From contig NZ_JAKLTR010000012.1 in the NCBI RefSeq assembly GCF_022012415.1, positions 1-64,000 of the forward strand: 64,000 nucleotides of DNA, given 5' to 3'. Every line of letters begins with the position of its first letter. The first letter of the stretch is position 1. The translations under genes were made by a program, and so were the position numbers. Shown here piece by piece: positions 36,935 through 45,947 of this stretch. This stretch comes from Terrimonas ginsenosidimutans (GTDB taxonomy: Bacteria > Bacteroidota > Bacteroidia > Chitinophagales > Chitinophagaceae). The notes under the pieces are model-generated. The model was not told where the DNA came from. It ran no database searches and saw nothing but the letters and a program-made list of their open reading frames with translations.

Positions 36935-37005
36935 CCATTCGCGTTCCTTCGCGGCCATTCGCGCCCCATTCGCGTTCCTTCGCGGCCATTCGCGCCCATT
37001 CGCGT
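36935..37005. repeat. Tandem repeat of a 31-bp unit
   Basis: Two full units and one partial unit of CCATTCGCGTTCCTTCGCGG plus CCATTCGCGCC lie in tandem (starts at 36935, 36966 and 36996). Within each unit CCATTCGCG occurs twice. The repeat lies about 60 bases before the start of the TPR-HTH regulator gene and could influence its expression. Confidence 0.7.
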
Positions 37006-37062
37006 ATGTTAAATTATTATTACCTCCCTCCAATTCCCATTCCGCCCACCCACTTTTGCAAA

Positions 37063-38706
37063 ATGAAAACATTTCCCGCCTGGCCAGGCATCTTCCTTAG
37101 CTGGTGCATTTGCCTCATCATGCCATCAGCAGTTGATGCGCAAACAAACTCACTGGCCGTTCCGGTGAGTCAACCTTATCTATCCAGCCTGCATCCAGAC
37201 TCCGCATTCAACCTCATCAAAGAAAAAATGGCGGCATATATACAGGAGAAAGATGAAGCCGGCCAGGCGCATTGCCTGCAACAAATGGGGCAACTGCTTT
37301 TTCACCTCGGCAGCTATACACAGGCCGTCGATCATCTCCTGCAGGCGGATAAGATCCTTCGCCAACAACAGCCCGCATCGCTGGCAGCGAACCTGAACAT
37401 TCTTGGCACTGTATATTATTATAACCAGCAACCAACTCAGGCACGCTTACAGTTTGATGAAGCGCTGGATATATATAAGAAGCAAAACAATGGATCGGGA
37501 ATTGCCGAAACCTACGGCCTGATCGGCCATATGTTTGAAAAACAATTGAAATACGATTCCTCTTACCTGTTCCAGCGCACGGCACTTTCCTATGCATTGT
37601 CAGCAGGAGACACCGTTGTTACTGCCAAGATCTATGAAAATATCGGCAGCATTTATGAAGACAAGGCCATGTACGATTCCGCTGAATATTATTTCGCCCT
37701 CTCCCTGCATGCTTATCAGCACTCCGGGCGTGTGATCGAACAGATCGAAGTGATCAACAATCTTGGTGATGTTTGGAGCAAAAGAGGCAACTATAGTAAA
37801 GGAATGGTTTATGCCAGGCAGGCTGCCGCCCTCGCCATTCTCACCGGTGAAAAATACCAGTTACAGAGCGCTTATCGCGATATCGCACAAAACTTTGAAG
37901 GCCTCAAACAATATGACAGCGCGTATCATTACCTGGAAAAAAGCCGTCAGCTTGTTCAATCGATCTACAGTTTGGAGAACAGCTACCAGATCGGCGTACT
38001 TCAGACATTATATGATACTGAAAAAAAGAATGCACAGATCCTTAGCCTGAATGCAGCCAGAAAAGCCAATAAGGTATTGAGTTGGGCCAGTATCATTGTA
38101 CTGATCCTGATCGCACTGCTCGCTGCTGTCATTATCAACCATCAAAAGCTCAGGATCCGGAATGAAAAAGCGATCAATCTCACCCGCAGCAAAGTATACG
38201 AAACAGAAAAAGGCCTGATGGAGTCCGAATTGAAACGCCAGCAACTGGAAGAAAACTCCTTAAAAGAACAACTTGATCTTAAAAGCCGGCAGCTTTCTTC
38301 CCACCTGCTTCATCTGATCCAGAAGAACGAAGTGATGGAAGAGCTCAAACAAGGCCTCGCCACGATCATCCGCGATGATAAACGCGATCAGAAAAAACAG
38401 ATCCGCCAGTTATTACAGCAGATCAATGTCAGCTTCACACAGGATTCATACTGGGAAGAATTCCGGCTGATCTTCGACAAGGTGCACCCTTCATTTGTAA
38501 CAAGCCTGCAACAAAAATATGCCGGACTGACTGCCGGGGAAATGCGGCTCATGACTTTGATCAAAATGAACTTAAGCTCCGGAGACATGTCCACTTTATT
38601 GGGTGTTACGCCTGACAGCCTGCGTGTGCAGCGCTATCGCCTGAAGAAAAAGCTGAACCTGGGACAGGATGATTCGCTGACTTCTTTTGTGCAGGCAGTT
38701 TCTTGA
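37063..38706 (+). CDS. Membrane-spanning TPR regulator with a C-terminal HTH
   Basis: 547 aa from the ATG at 37063, which gives a Sec signal ending SAVDAQ; the upstream part of the frame runs through repeat DNA. Residues about 40-330 are TPR-like helices, predicted periplasmic. One TM helix (about 338-359, SWASIIVLILIALLAAVII) leads to a cytoplasmic coiled-coil and a LuxR-like HTH near the C-terminus (LTAGEMRLMTLIKMNLSS, LLGVTPDSLRVQRYRLKKKL). This makes a one-component transmembrane transcription factor. It lies 297 bases upstream of a TonB-dependent receptor gene on the same strand, so it may regulate the phytate locus. Confidence 0.82.
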   Translation: MKTFPAWPGIFLSWCICLIMPSAVDAQTNSLAVPVSQPYLSSLHPDSAFNLIKEKMAAYIQEKDEAGQAHCLQQMGQLLFHLGSYTQAVDHLLQADKILRQQQPASLAANLNILGTVYYYNQQPTQARLQFDEALDIYKKQNNGSGIAETYGLIGHMFEKQLKYDSSYLFQRTALSYALSAGDTVVTAKIYENIGSIYEDKAMYDSAEYYFALSLHAYQHSGRVIEQIEVINNLGDVWSKRGNYSKGMVYARQAAALAILTGEKYQLQSAYRDIAQNFEGLKQYDSAYHYLEKSRQLVQSIYSLENSYQIGVLQTLYDTEKKNAQILSLNAARKANKVLSWASIIVLILIALLAAVIINHQKLRIRNEKAINLTRSKVYETEKGLMESELKRQQLEENSLKEQLDLKSRQLSSHLLHLIQKNEVMEELKQGLATIIRDDKRDQKKQIRQLLQQINVSFTQDSYWEEFRLIFDKVHPSFVTSLQQKYAGLTAGEMRLMTLIKMNLSSGDMSTLLGVTPDSLRVQRYRLKKKLNLGQDDSLTSFVQAVS

Positions 38707-38720
38707 TATGATCGCGTGTC

Positions 38721-38789
38721 AGAGCAAGGCAGAGGACGCAAGTAGACCGCCAGGTTCGCAAAGATCTCCTGGCTCTCTTGCGATACTCC
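38721..38789. repeat. Degenerate member of a dispersed hairpin family
   Basis: TTGCGATACTCC at 38778-38789 is identical to the right arm of the element at 43955-44068. The left half is divergent (GAGGACGCAAGTAG). It lies just after the regulator stop codon. Confidence 0.4.
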
Positions 38790-39003
38790 ACATCTAAAAC
38801 GGAGGAAATATTCCGGCAACATTGGCGTAATAATTCCTTAATGTACGTTTCTCCGTTTCCCAATCCGATGATTACCAAACAATAAACCTTGATTGATACA
38901 TGCTTGTTGCTGCCCTGTATACGGTCCAAACCACCCTGTTGCCTTATTGTTCACGCCCCGGATCAGCATCCCTCCGTTTTCATCTTAACATTTGCTGACG
39001 AAA

Positions 39004-41748
39004 ATGTTTTTTATGAAAAAACTGATACTTCTTCTTTCCACCATCGTGCCGGCGCTGATCGGGTTCAGTCAATCGGCTGCCGAAACGGCTTTGCTCAAAG
39101 GCACCATTTCCGATGCAGCTAACCGGAGCAAACTCGCCGGAGCATCTGTCAGAATTTCCGGTACCACCAACGGCACGGTCGCCGATCTCAACGGGCAATT
39201 CACTTTGTACTGTCCGCCGGGAAACGCCTCTGTTGTTATAAGCTTTCTCGGTTATCGGGATACAACCCTCCAGGTAACCCTCCAACAAAACCAGGTGACC
39301 ACGCTTTCTGTTTCCCTTTCAAGTGGCGTGGCTCAGTTAGGAAATGTACTGATCACCGGCTTTTTGCAGGGACAAGCCAAAGCACTGACCCAGCAAAAAA
39401 ATGCTGACAATATCCGCAATATCATCTCCTCTGACCAGATCGGCCGTTTCCCCGATCCCAATGCAGCAGAAGCGCTGCAACGTGTTCCGGGGGTGAACAT
39501 CGAACGCGACCAGGGAGAGGGACGCTATGTACTGATCCGTGGTCTGGCACCGCAGTTCACCAACATCAATATCAACGGCGAACAGATCCCTTCTCCTGAA
39601 GCAGATGTCCGCTTTGTTGCACTGGATGCCATCCCAAGCGATCAGCTCGCTTCTATCGAAGTAAGCAAAACCCTTACACCGGATATGGACGGCGATGCAG
39701 TAGGCGGATCCGTAAACCTCATCACGCGGACCGCACAAAACAAGTTCACGCATATCAACGGTTCTCTCGCCGGCGGCTATAATAACCTTACAGGGAAACC
39801 CAACGTGCAAGGCCAGCTCCAGTTTGACCAGCGCTTTGGCGCCAGAGAAAAACTTGGGGTCATGATCAATGGGAACTATTATCATAATCATCTCGCCAGC
39901 GACAACTGGGAATACGCACCGTCTGATAATGAACTCGAATTGCGCGACTATGAACTGGTAAGAACCAGAACGGGATTAAGCTCAACGATCGACTATAAGT
40001 TCAACGATCGCCATGAGATCTATTTCCGTTCTATTTACAGCCGGTTCACTGACCGTGAATGGAGAAGACGATATGTATTCATACCGGAAGATGATGAGAT
40101 CGAGAAACTGATGAAAGATCGTTTTGAAGCTCAATCCATCGCATCTTTCAACCTTGGAGGCAAACACAACTTCCGCAAGTTCTATTTGAACTATGAAGGC
40201 CAGTATTCTCAAGGTCGTCAGAACACGCCTTATGATCACGAAGTAGGTTTTATCGCAGGAATGCCATCCAGCTTTGATGTAACAGGTGGTAAATATCCTG
40301 TGCTGAATGCAGCAGGCTTTAATGATAACAGCAATTACGAATTTGATGAAGTGGCTTATGGTCACACATTAGCAAAAGACCGGAACATCACGGCTAAATT
40401 CGAGATCGGTATTCCTTATAAAACCGGCCGCAGCAGCGGTACGATCAAATTCGGCGGCAAGACGAGATTCAAAAAGAAAAGCTATACCATCAACAGCGAA
40501 GCTTATGGCAGCGATGGCGGCGTACCTGAAGCAAACGGGTTTGATGAAGATCCCATCAAAGACAATGGTACGATCCTCGGAGGCCGTTTCAACATGGGCC
40601 GCCCCGTGAACGTTGCGTCTTTCAACCGCTTCTTTAACCAGAATCCCGGTTTGTTTGAACTGGATGTAGAATCAAAATCCATTGACGAGGCGCTCGAGTC
40701 ATTCCAGGCTGAAGAAAATGTATATGCCGCATTCCTGATGGCAAGACATCAACTTAAAAAAGTATTACTCGTTGGCGGACTTCGTTATGAAAGGACCAAT
40801 GTAAAATACAATTCAAAAGATGTGGTGATCGATCCTGCCGGTGATCTGCAGGAGATCATTCCAGTAAGCGGATCATCCAACTACGACTTCCTGCTGCCGC
40901 AGGTACAGGCACGTTTCGAATTAGGCAAGATGACCAACCTGCGTGCATCTGCCGCCTATTCTTATGCCCGCCCAAACTTCAGCGAGATCATTCCCGCACA
41001 GGAGATCAACCGGGAAGACGAAGTAGCAACGATCGGGAATGCCAACCTGAAGCCAACCAAATCACTCAACCTTGACCTGATGCTGGAACATTATTTTGGT
41101 AATGTCGGTATCGTATCAGCAGGTATCTTCCATAAAAAACTGGATGATTTTATTTACCGCAGAGTATTGTTCAATTCGCCTTACCCGCTAACAGGTACGC
41201 CGATCATTCCTGCCATTGACGTGATACAGGCGCAGAACGGCAATGATGCCAATCTCACGGGTGTAGAACTGGCCTTCCAGCGTAAACTGGATTTCCTCCC
41301 GGGCTTCCTGAACAAATTCAGTCTTTATACCAACTACACTTACACACACTCAAAAGCAAACCTGCAAAGCCGAACAGCTGATCCATCCAAGCCGAACGAG
41401 ATAAAAAGCCTGCGTTTACCGGGTCAGGCTACACACGTTGGCAATATCGCTCTGGCTTTTGAATCAAAGAAGCTGCTTGTACGTCTGGCAGCAAACTTTA
41501 ACGGAGAATACCTTAGCGAGATCGGGGGAGAGCCGGCAGAAGATCTTTATGTAAAAAGCAGGATGCAACTGGATCTCAGCGCAAGCTATGTGATCAACCC
41601 ACGCTTCCGCTTGTTTGCCGAAGGCCTTAACCTCACCAATCAACCGTTTGAAAGCTACATGGGTAGCAAAAACGTGATCAGTCAGCGTGAATTCTATTCA
41701 TGGTGGATGCGCTTCGGTCTGAAATTCGATCTGCACGCAAAAAAATAA
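39004..41748 (+). CDS. TonB-dependent receptor of the putative phytate locus
   Basis: 914 aa from the ATG at 39004; starts at 38992 and 39013 are also in frame. It has a Sec signal ending GFSQ, a carboxypeptidase-regulatory-like domain (about 30-115, KGTISDAANRSKLAGASVRI) and a plug of the type seen in Xanthomonas/Caulobacter-like receptors (ALQRVPGVNIERDQGEGRYV, LIRGLAPQF, SIEVSKTLTPDMDGDAVGGS). The large barrel ends WMRFGLKFDLHAKK. Acidic lipoprotein and phytase genes follow at 15 and 6 bases, so they form one operon. Import of phytate, inositol phosphates or their metal complexes is inferred from this linkage. Confidence 0.9.
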   Translation: MFFMKKLILLLSTIVPALIGFSQSAAETALLKGTISDAANRSKLAGASVRISGTTNGTVADLNGQFTLYCPPGNASVVISFLGYRDTTLQVTLQQNQVTTLSVSLSSGVAQLGNVLITGFLQGQAKALTQQKNADNIRNIISSDQIGRFPDPNAAEALQRVPGVNIERDQGEGRYVLIRGLAPQFTNININGEQIPSPEADVRFVALDAIPSDQLASIEVSKTLTPDMDGDAVGGSVNLITRTAQNKFTHINGSLAGGYNNLTGKPNVQGQLQFDQRFGAREKLGVMINGNYYHNHLASDNWEYAPSDNELELRDYELVRTRTGLSSTIDYKFNDRHEIYFRSIYSRFTDREWRRRYVFIPEDDEIEKLMKDRFEAQSIASFNLGGKHNFRKFYLNYEGQYSQGRQNTPYDHEVGFIAGMPSSFDVTGGKYPVLNAAGFNDNSNYEFDEVAYGHTLAKDRNITAKFEIGIPYKTGRSSGTIKFGGKTRFKKKSYTINSEAYGSDGGVPEANGFDEDPIKDNGTILGGRFNMGRPVNVASFNRFFNQNPGLFELDVESKSIDEALESFQAEENVYAAFLMARHQLKKVLLVGGLRYERTNVKYNSKDVVIDPAGDLQEIIPVSGSSNYDFLLPQVQARFELGKMTNLRASAAYSYARPNFSEIIPAQEINREDEVATIGNANLKPTKSLNLDLMLEHYFGNVGIVSAGIFHKKLDDFIYRRVLFNSPYPLTGTPIIPAIDVIQAQNGNDANLTGVELAFQRKLDFLPGFLNKFSLYTNYTYTHSKANLQSRTADPSKPNEIKSLRLPGQATHVGNIALAFESKKLLVRLAANFNGEYLSEIGGEPAEDLYVKSRMQLDLSASYVINPRFRLFAEGLNLTNQPFESYMGSKNVISQREFYSWWMRFGLKFDLHAKK

Positions 41749-41763
41749 TTTAAACGAACTTTT

Positions 41764-42798
41764 ATGAAATCAATTCAATTGTTGCTATGCGGCCTGCTGC
41801 TCCTTTCAGCATGGAGCTGCGATAAAAAAAATGACGACCTGGTTATGCCCAATACGGGTGATAACTTTCCCCAGGTGATCCGCTTTGATGATGAAGGTGA
41901 CGGGGACCTGGAAGATGCCGACGAATTCAGTTTTAAACTGGTGCTGAATGATCGCTCTGATGCATCCGGCGAAAATCCCGGCGGCAAGATCACTCCATTA
42001 AAAGAAGATGTCACCGTTCTTTTTGAAGTGAAAGAAAAAGAAGGATTTAACAACCTGGCCAGTTACATCAAAGGCGTAAAAGCTTTCTACGAGATCGATG
42101 ATTGCACAACCTCTGAAGACCAGGGAATCGACCTCGATGTAATATTTGACGCGGCGACTGGAAAAGGCTCAGTCAGTTTTCCCAAAGATGTGGAAGAGGT
42201 CGAAGTGGTTTTTGAAACAGATGAAGACTTCTTTAATGATAATGTCCTGAACAAAGACGAACGCAGCATTACCATGATCGTAACAGCTGTGCAAACTTCA
42301 GGCGCAGAAAAAGTAACGTTCAACAATGCGCTCGAATTCAAATATGAAGTATTGGATGACGAAGGCGTACATGGCGATTGGGAACTCGATCATGAAGATG
42401 CCACTGAGTTTGCCCGCTTCAAAGCATTGTTCGGAAAAGTGAATGAAGATATCGCGGGACTTGACGCAGATGATGTAGACAAGATCGAGATCAGCATAGA
42501 ATACAATGAGGTGAAGGTTGTGGTTGAATTAAAAGAAATGGAGGAGATTGACGAATGCGATGGTCCCGAGATGGTCAACAAAGTGATCGAACTGGAAGCT
42601 GACCTCGAAGATCTTTCCACGCTGACAGATGAAGGTGAGATCGAATTTGTCGGCGAAGTAGAGCAACCAGATGGCAGTATCAAAGAATTTGTCTACAAGG
42701 GCGAATTCAAGATCACGTCTGCCGGAATTGAACTGGTGCTGAAAGGTGAGTATGATGATGAAGAAACAGATAAAATTACTTTACTGCTAAAAAAATAA
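41764..42798 (+). CDS. Highly acidic lipoprotein between receptor and phytase
   Basis: 344 aa with a lipoprotein signal (AWSC, Cys19). Not recognised by family. The mature chain is very rich in Asp and Glu, with stretches such as DDEGDGDLEDADEF, EVEVVFETDEDFFNDN and GLDADDVDKIEI, and is largely strand-like. Two beta domains seem present, split near VLDDEGVHGDWELD. Such a charge would suit binding of calcium or other cations rather than free phytate. Its place in the operon is where a SusD-like lipoprotein usually sits, but it has no SusD features. Confidence 0.75.
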   Translation: MKSIQLLLCGLLLLSAWSCDKKNDDLVMPNTGDNFPQVIRFDDEGDGDLEDADEFSFKLVLNDRSDASGENPGGKITPLKEDVTVLFEVKEKEGFNNLASYIKGVKAFYEIDDCTTSEDQGIDLDVIFDAATGKGSVSFPKDVEEVEVVFETDEDFFNDNVLNKDERSITMIVTAVQTSGAEKVTFNNALEFKYEVLDDEGVHGDWELDHEDATEFARFKALFGKVNEDIAGLDADDVDKIEISIEYNEVKVVVELKEMEEIDECDGPEMVNKVIELEADLEDLSTLTDEGEIEFVGEVEQPDGSIKEFVYKGEFKITSAGIELVLKGEYDDEETDKITLLLKK

Positions 42799-42804
42799 TA
42801 TACA

Positions 42805-43896
42805 ATGAATCTGCCCGCATATAAAATTACAACACTTGCGTTCCTGGCTTCAGTGCTTGTCGCCTGTCAGGATACGGAGAACAAACCAACTGAAACAACA
42901 CCGGAGCAACCGGCCGTTCTTCAACCCGTGGTCATCACTGATACTGTACCCAATGACACGGACGACCCTGCTGTATGGATCAATCACGCAAACCCCGCCG
43001 AAAGCCTGATCATCGGCACTGATAAAGACTCCAGTGGCGGATTGTATGTATTCGACCTGAAAGGAAAGATGGATACGGTAAGATCCGTGCGCGGACTCGG
43101 TCGCCCGAACAATGTCGACATTGAATACGGTTTGATCCTGAACGGTAAACCTGTTGACATCGCCGTTACTACCGAACGTTTCACCCACAAGCTTCGTATC
43201 TACAGTTTGCCGGACATGAAGCCGGTTGACAATGGCGGCATCCCCGTATTCGAAGGAGAAAAACAACCGGAATTCCGGGACCTGATGGGCATCTCCCTAT
43301 ACAAGGATCCCGCAGGAAATATCTATGCCATTGCAGGCCGTAAAACCGGTCCGACGGACAATACTTATTTATGGCAATACCTGCTGAAAGATGATGGCAA
43401 AGGAAATGTAAAAGCTGAGCTTGCGCGCAAGTTTGGTAAATACAGTGGCAAGAAAGAGATCGAAGCCATCGCCGTGGATGACAAGCTCGGTTATATCTAT
43501 TATTCGGACGAACAGGTTGGCGTACGAAAGTATTATGCAGATCCGGCAAAAGGAAATCAAGAACTCGCTTTATTTGCAGATACAGGTTTTGCGGGAGATC
43601 ATGAAGGCATTTCTATCTATAGCACTTCAGATTCAACCGGGTTTATCATTGTATCAGACCAACAGGCAGATCAGTTCAAAATATTTGCACGTGAGGGTAC
43701 AGCAGGTGCTCCGCATCAGCACACCTTGCTTCGTACGGTAAAAGTTGCCGCGCATGAAAGTGACGGCAGTGAATCTGTATCTGTACCGTTAGGCCCCGAT
43801 TTCCCAAAAGGAATATTTGTAGCAATGAGCGATGAACGGACATTTCACTATTATAAACCAGAGCAACTCCTGGGAGATTCGTTGTTAAAGAAGTAA
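42805..43896 (+). CDS. Beta-propeller 3-phytase lipoprotein
   Basis: 363 aa with a lipoprotein signal (VACQ, Cys21). It matches beta-propeller phytases across its length: DDPAVW (53-58), IIGTDKDSSGGLYVFDLKG, GRPNNVDIEYG, KEIEAIAVDDKLGYIYYSDEQVGVRKYY, GDHEGISIY and the late MSDERTFHYY. Enzymes of this family release phosphate from calcium phytate and need Ca ions in the propeller channel. Location at the outer membrane or periplasm is inferred from the lipid anchor. It is the last gene of the operon and ends at a clear terminator. Confidence 0.92.
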   Translation: MNLPAYKITTLAFLASVLVACQDTENKPTETTPEQPAVLQPVVITDTVPNDTDDPAVWINHANPAESLIIGTDKDSSGGLYVFDLKGKMDTVRSVRGLGRPNNVDIEYGLILNGKPVDIAVTTERFTHKLRIYSLPDMKPVDNGGIPVFEGEKQPEFRDLMGISLYKDPAGNIYAIAGRKTGPTDNTYLWQYLLKDDGKGNVKAELARKFGKYSGKKEIEAIAVDDKLGYIYYSDEQVGVRKYYADPAKGNQELALFADTGFAGDHEGISIYSTSDSTGFIIVSDQQADQFKIFAREGTAGAPHQHTLLRTVKVAAHESDGSESVSVPLGPDFPKGIFVAMSDERTFHYYKPEQLLGDSLLKK

Positions 43897-43917
43897 GAGA
43901 ATTAGTTTATTAAATTG

Positions 43918-43951
43918 AACGTCCTGCATTACAGCGGGACGTTTGTTTTTT
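43918..43951 (+). terminator. Terminator of the phytate operon
   Basis: AACGTCCTGC (43918-43927) pairs with GCGGGACGTT (43934-43943) with one mismatch, a six-base loop and a T-rich tail. Confidence 0.85.
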
Positions 43952-43954
43952 GGA

Positions 43955-44068
43955 GTAGGAGTATCGCAAAGGGCGCAAAGAGCCGCAACGGGCGCAAAGA
44001 GATCAGTCTGTGGCTCAGAATTTCTTAGCGCTCTCTGCGGTTCTCTGCGCCCTTTGCGATACTCCTAC
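43955..44068. repeat. Long hairpin element with 33-bp arms
   Basis: Arms at 43955-43987 and 44036-44068 are complementary with two mismatches, with GTAGGAGTATCGCAAAGGGC at the outer end. The loop of about 48 bases contains a further GGGCGCAAAGAG motif. It lies between convergent genes. It shares TAGGAGTA-N-CGCA and a right flank CGCCATGC with the element at 52309-52428. Confidence 0.75.
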
Positions 44069-44128
44069 GCCATGCTACCCTTAAGTTAACGGACAAGCTT
44101 ACTCATGTGCACCAGGGTGTAGAAGGGG

Positions 44129-44620
44129 TTAATTTCCTTGAGGCCTATCACGACCAATAAACCGCTCTTTCCCCAGCAAAAACGCTATCGCCCGCGCAAC
44201 GTTCCTTTCCACACTTTCGGGTGTCTTTAAATGATCGATGTAGCGGATGATCTCGTGCTGCAATGAAGGTCGCAAGCCATCAAAAACTCTCCTTGCCCCG
44301 GGATCATCCTTTAACGCCTTTGCCAGGCTGGGATGAGGCTGAATGCTCCTGTCTGCCTTGTCAACTGCGATTGAAACTTTGATCTTTTCGCCGATGTGCT
44401 CCGGTGAATTCTTCAGCATGGTGGTGTTGATGTATAACCGCCACTCACCTCTGTATCTTACGAGCGTTTGCTTATAGGGAACATTATTGATAGTTCCGGA
44501 TACAGGAATGGGTCCCTTCTCCTTTCCGGCGGCCTTGAAGATCGATGCCAGTACAGCCGGAGGGATAAAGACAAAAGGATTTATCCCAATGATGTGTAAT
44601 TCAGCAGTAAACTTCTTCAC
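44129..44620 (-). CDS. YdeI/DUF1905-type protein
   Basis: 163 aa. The N-terminal half is a DUF1905-like barrel (FTAELHIIGINPFVFIPP, GTINNVPYKQTLVRYRGEWRLYIN). The C-terminal half matches the YdeI/OmpD-associated bacteriocin-resistance-like helical domain (PSLAKALKDDPGARRVFDGL, SLQHEIIRYIDHLKTPESVERN). No signal peptide. The molecular role of this family is not established. It is transcribed alone, convergent with the phytate operon. Confidence 0.85.
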   Translation of the reverse strand: MKKFTAELHIIGINPFVFIPPAVLASIFKAAGKEKGPIPVSGTINNVPYKQTLVRYRGEWRLYINTTMLKNSPEHIGEKIKVSIAVDKADRSIQPHPSLAKALKDDPGARRVFDGLRPSLQHEIIRYIDHLKTPESVERNVARAIAFLLGKERFIGRDRPQGN

Positions 44621-44878
44621 GGCTAATTAGTTTAAGCCGAATATACAATTAGTATTGCATCCTCTTTTCAGTTCGCCATTCCCCACCATTGCTAGGGTCA
44701 TGCCTGTTCTCCGGGCTACGCCGGGTCATTTGCTTAAACCCATCGGGATCAGTCCCTATCTGTAAGAAGCTCCCGCTCATGTTTCATTTTCGTAGAAAAA
44801 TGTTTGATCTGCGCAGTTTTTCCAGCTTTATATGTTTGACATTTGCCTGTATATTATCCTAAATCTCTCCATTCAGCC

Positions 44879-45769
44879 ATGAGTACAGCATTGCAAGATC
44901 ATAAACAACACGTTTGGATGCCTGACTATCTGCAAAGAGAAATGGGGCAATTCAATGTATTTCCTATTTCCAGCACGCCTGCCGATCGTGTAAATTGTCA
45001 ACCTTATAACCGCAAAGGATTTTATAAGATCAGCCTGCTCAACGGAGGCACCCGGTTATTCTATGCAGACAAGACACTCGAATTTCCCGAGAGCGCGCTT
45101 TTGTTCTCCAATCCGTATATCCCCTATTCCTGGGAACATATCGGGGAAGACCGGCAAACAGGCTTCTACTGCATATTTACCGAGGCATTCTTCCAGGAGC
45201 GGCAGCATGTCAAAGACTATCCGGTCTTCAAACCGGGAAACAACTGTCTGTTTGAGCTGACCTCTAACCAGGTGGCGGATATTACCCAAACCTTTGAACG
45301 CATGCTGGCCGAGATCGATACGGACTTCGCTTATAAGTATGATATCCTCCGTAACCTTACCCTGGATCTTGTTTATAAAGCATTGAAGATGCAGCCCGCA
45401 GAAAGCAGGCCTGCGGAATCTAACGGGCCGCTGCGCATTGCCTCTCTTTTTACTGAATTACTCGAGCGCCAGTTTCCGATCGAATCGCCACAGCAGCGCA
45501 TACGGCTCCGCTTTCCCGCGGAATATGCGGAACATTTGTCGGTGCATATCAATCACCTGAACCGGTGCTTAAAAAAAGTGACCGGCAAAACTACTTCAGA
45601 ACTGATCGCTGCGAGGATAATGCAGGAAGCCCGCATCTTATTGCAACATACCGACTGGAATATCTCTGAGATCAGTTGGTGCCTTGGCTTCGAAGAATTG
45701 CCGCATTTTATCAATTTCTTCAAGAAGAATGAATCCCATACACCAAGGCATTTCAGAAGTCTCCATTAA
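44879..45769 (+). CDS. AraC-family transcriptional regulator
   Basis: 296 aa from the ATG at 44879. The N-terminal part is a cupin-like ligand domain (KGFYKISLLNGGTRLFYAD, IPYSWEHIG). The C-terminal AraC double HTH has YAEHLSVHINHLNRCLKKVTGKT and a second helix pair ending WCLGFEELPHFINFFKKNESHTPRHFR, the usual AraC tail. It likely controls the downstream Atu4866-like and Old Yellow Enzyme genes, which follow on the same strand after 178 bases. A TATGTTTG box at 44831-44838 may be part of its own promoter. Confidence 0.9.
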   Translation: MSTALQDHKQHVWMPDYLQREMGQFNVFPISSTPADRVNCQPYNRKGFYKISLLNGGTRLFYADKTLEFPESALLFSNPYIPYSWEHIGEDRQTGFYCIFTEAFFQERQHVKDYPVFKPGNNCLFELTSNQVADITQTFERMLAEIDTDFAYKYDILRNLTLDLVYKALKMQPAESRPAESNGPLRIASLFTELLERQFPIESPQQRIRLRFPAEYAEHLSVHINHLNRCLKKVTGKTTSELIAARIMQEARILLQHTDWNISEISWCLGFEELPHFINFFKKNESHTPRHFRSLH

Positions 45770-45947
45770 CTGATCCTCTGCACTGTTTTTTTAGATGAAG
45801 GGACAGATCTGTCCCTTTTCCTGTTTCATCCACTTCTCCATTTCTCCAAATCTCTTTCGTGTTTGTTTTTTGCAATTTTCGGTTTGGCATTCGCATCAAC
45901 GATGGCTGTGATCCGCAATAGCTTTGTTCTATCAAAAACAAATGATC

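Noticed and set aside
38992-42798. SusC/SusD pair
   Set aside because: The receptor plug is not SusC-like and the lipoprotein has no SusD TPR features.
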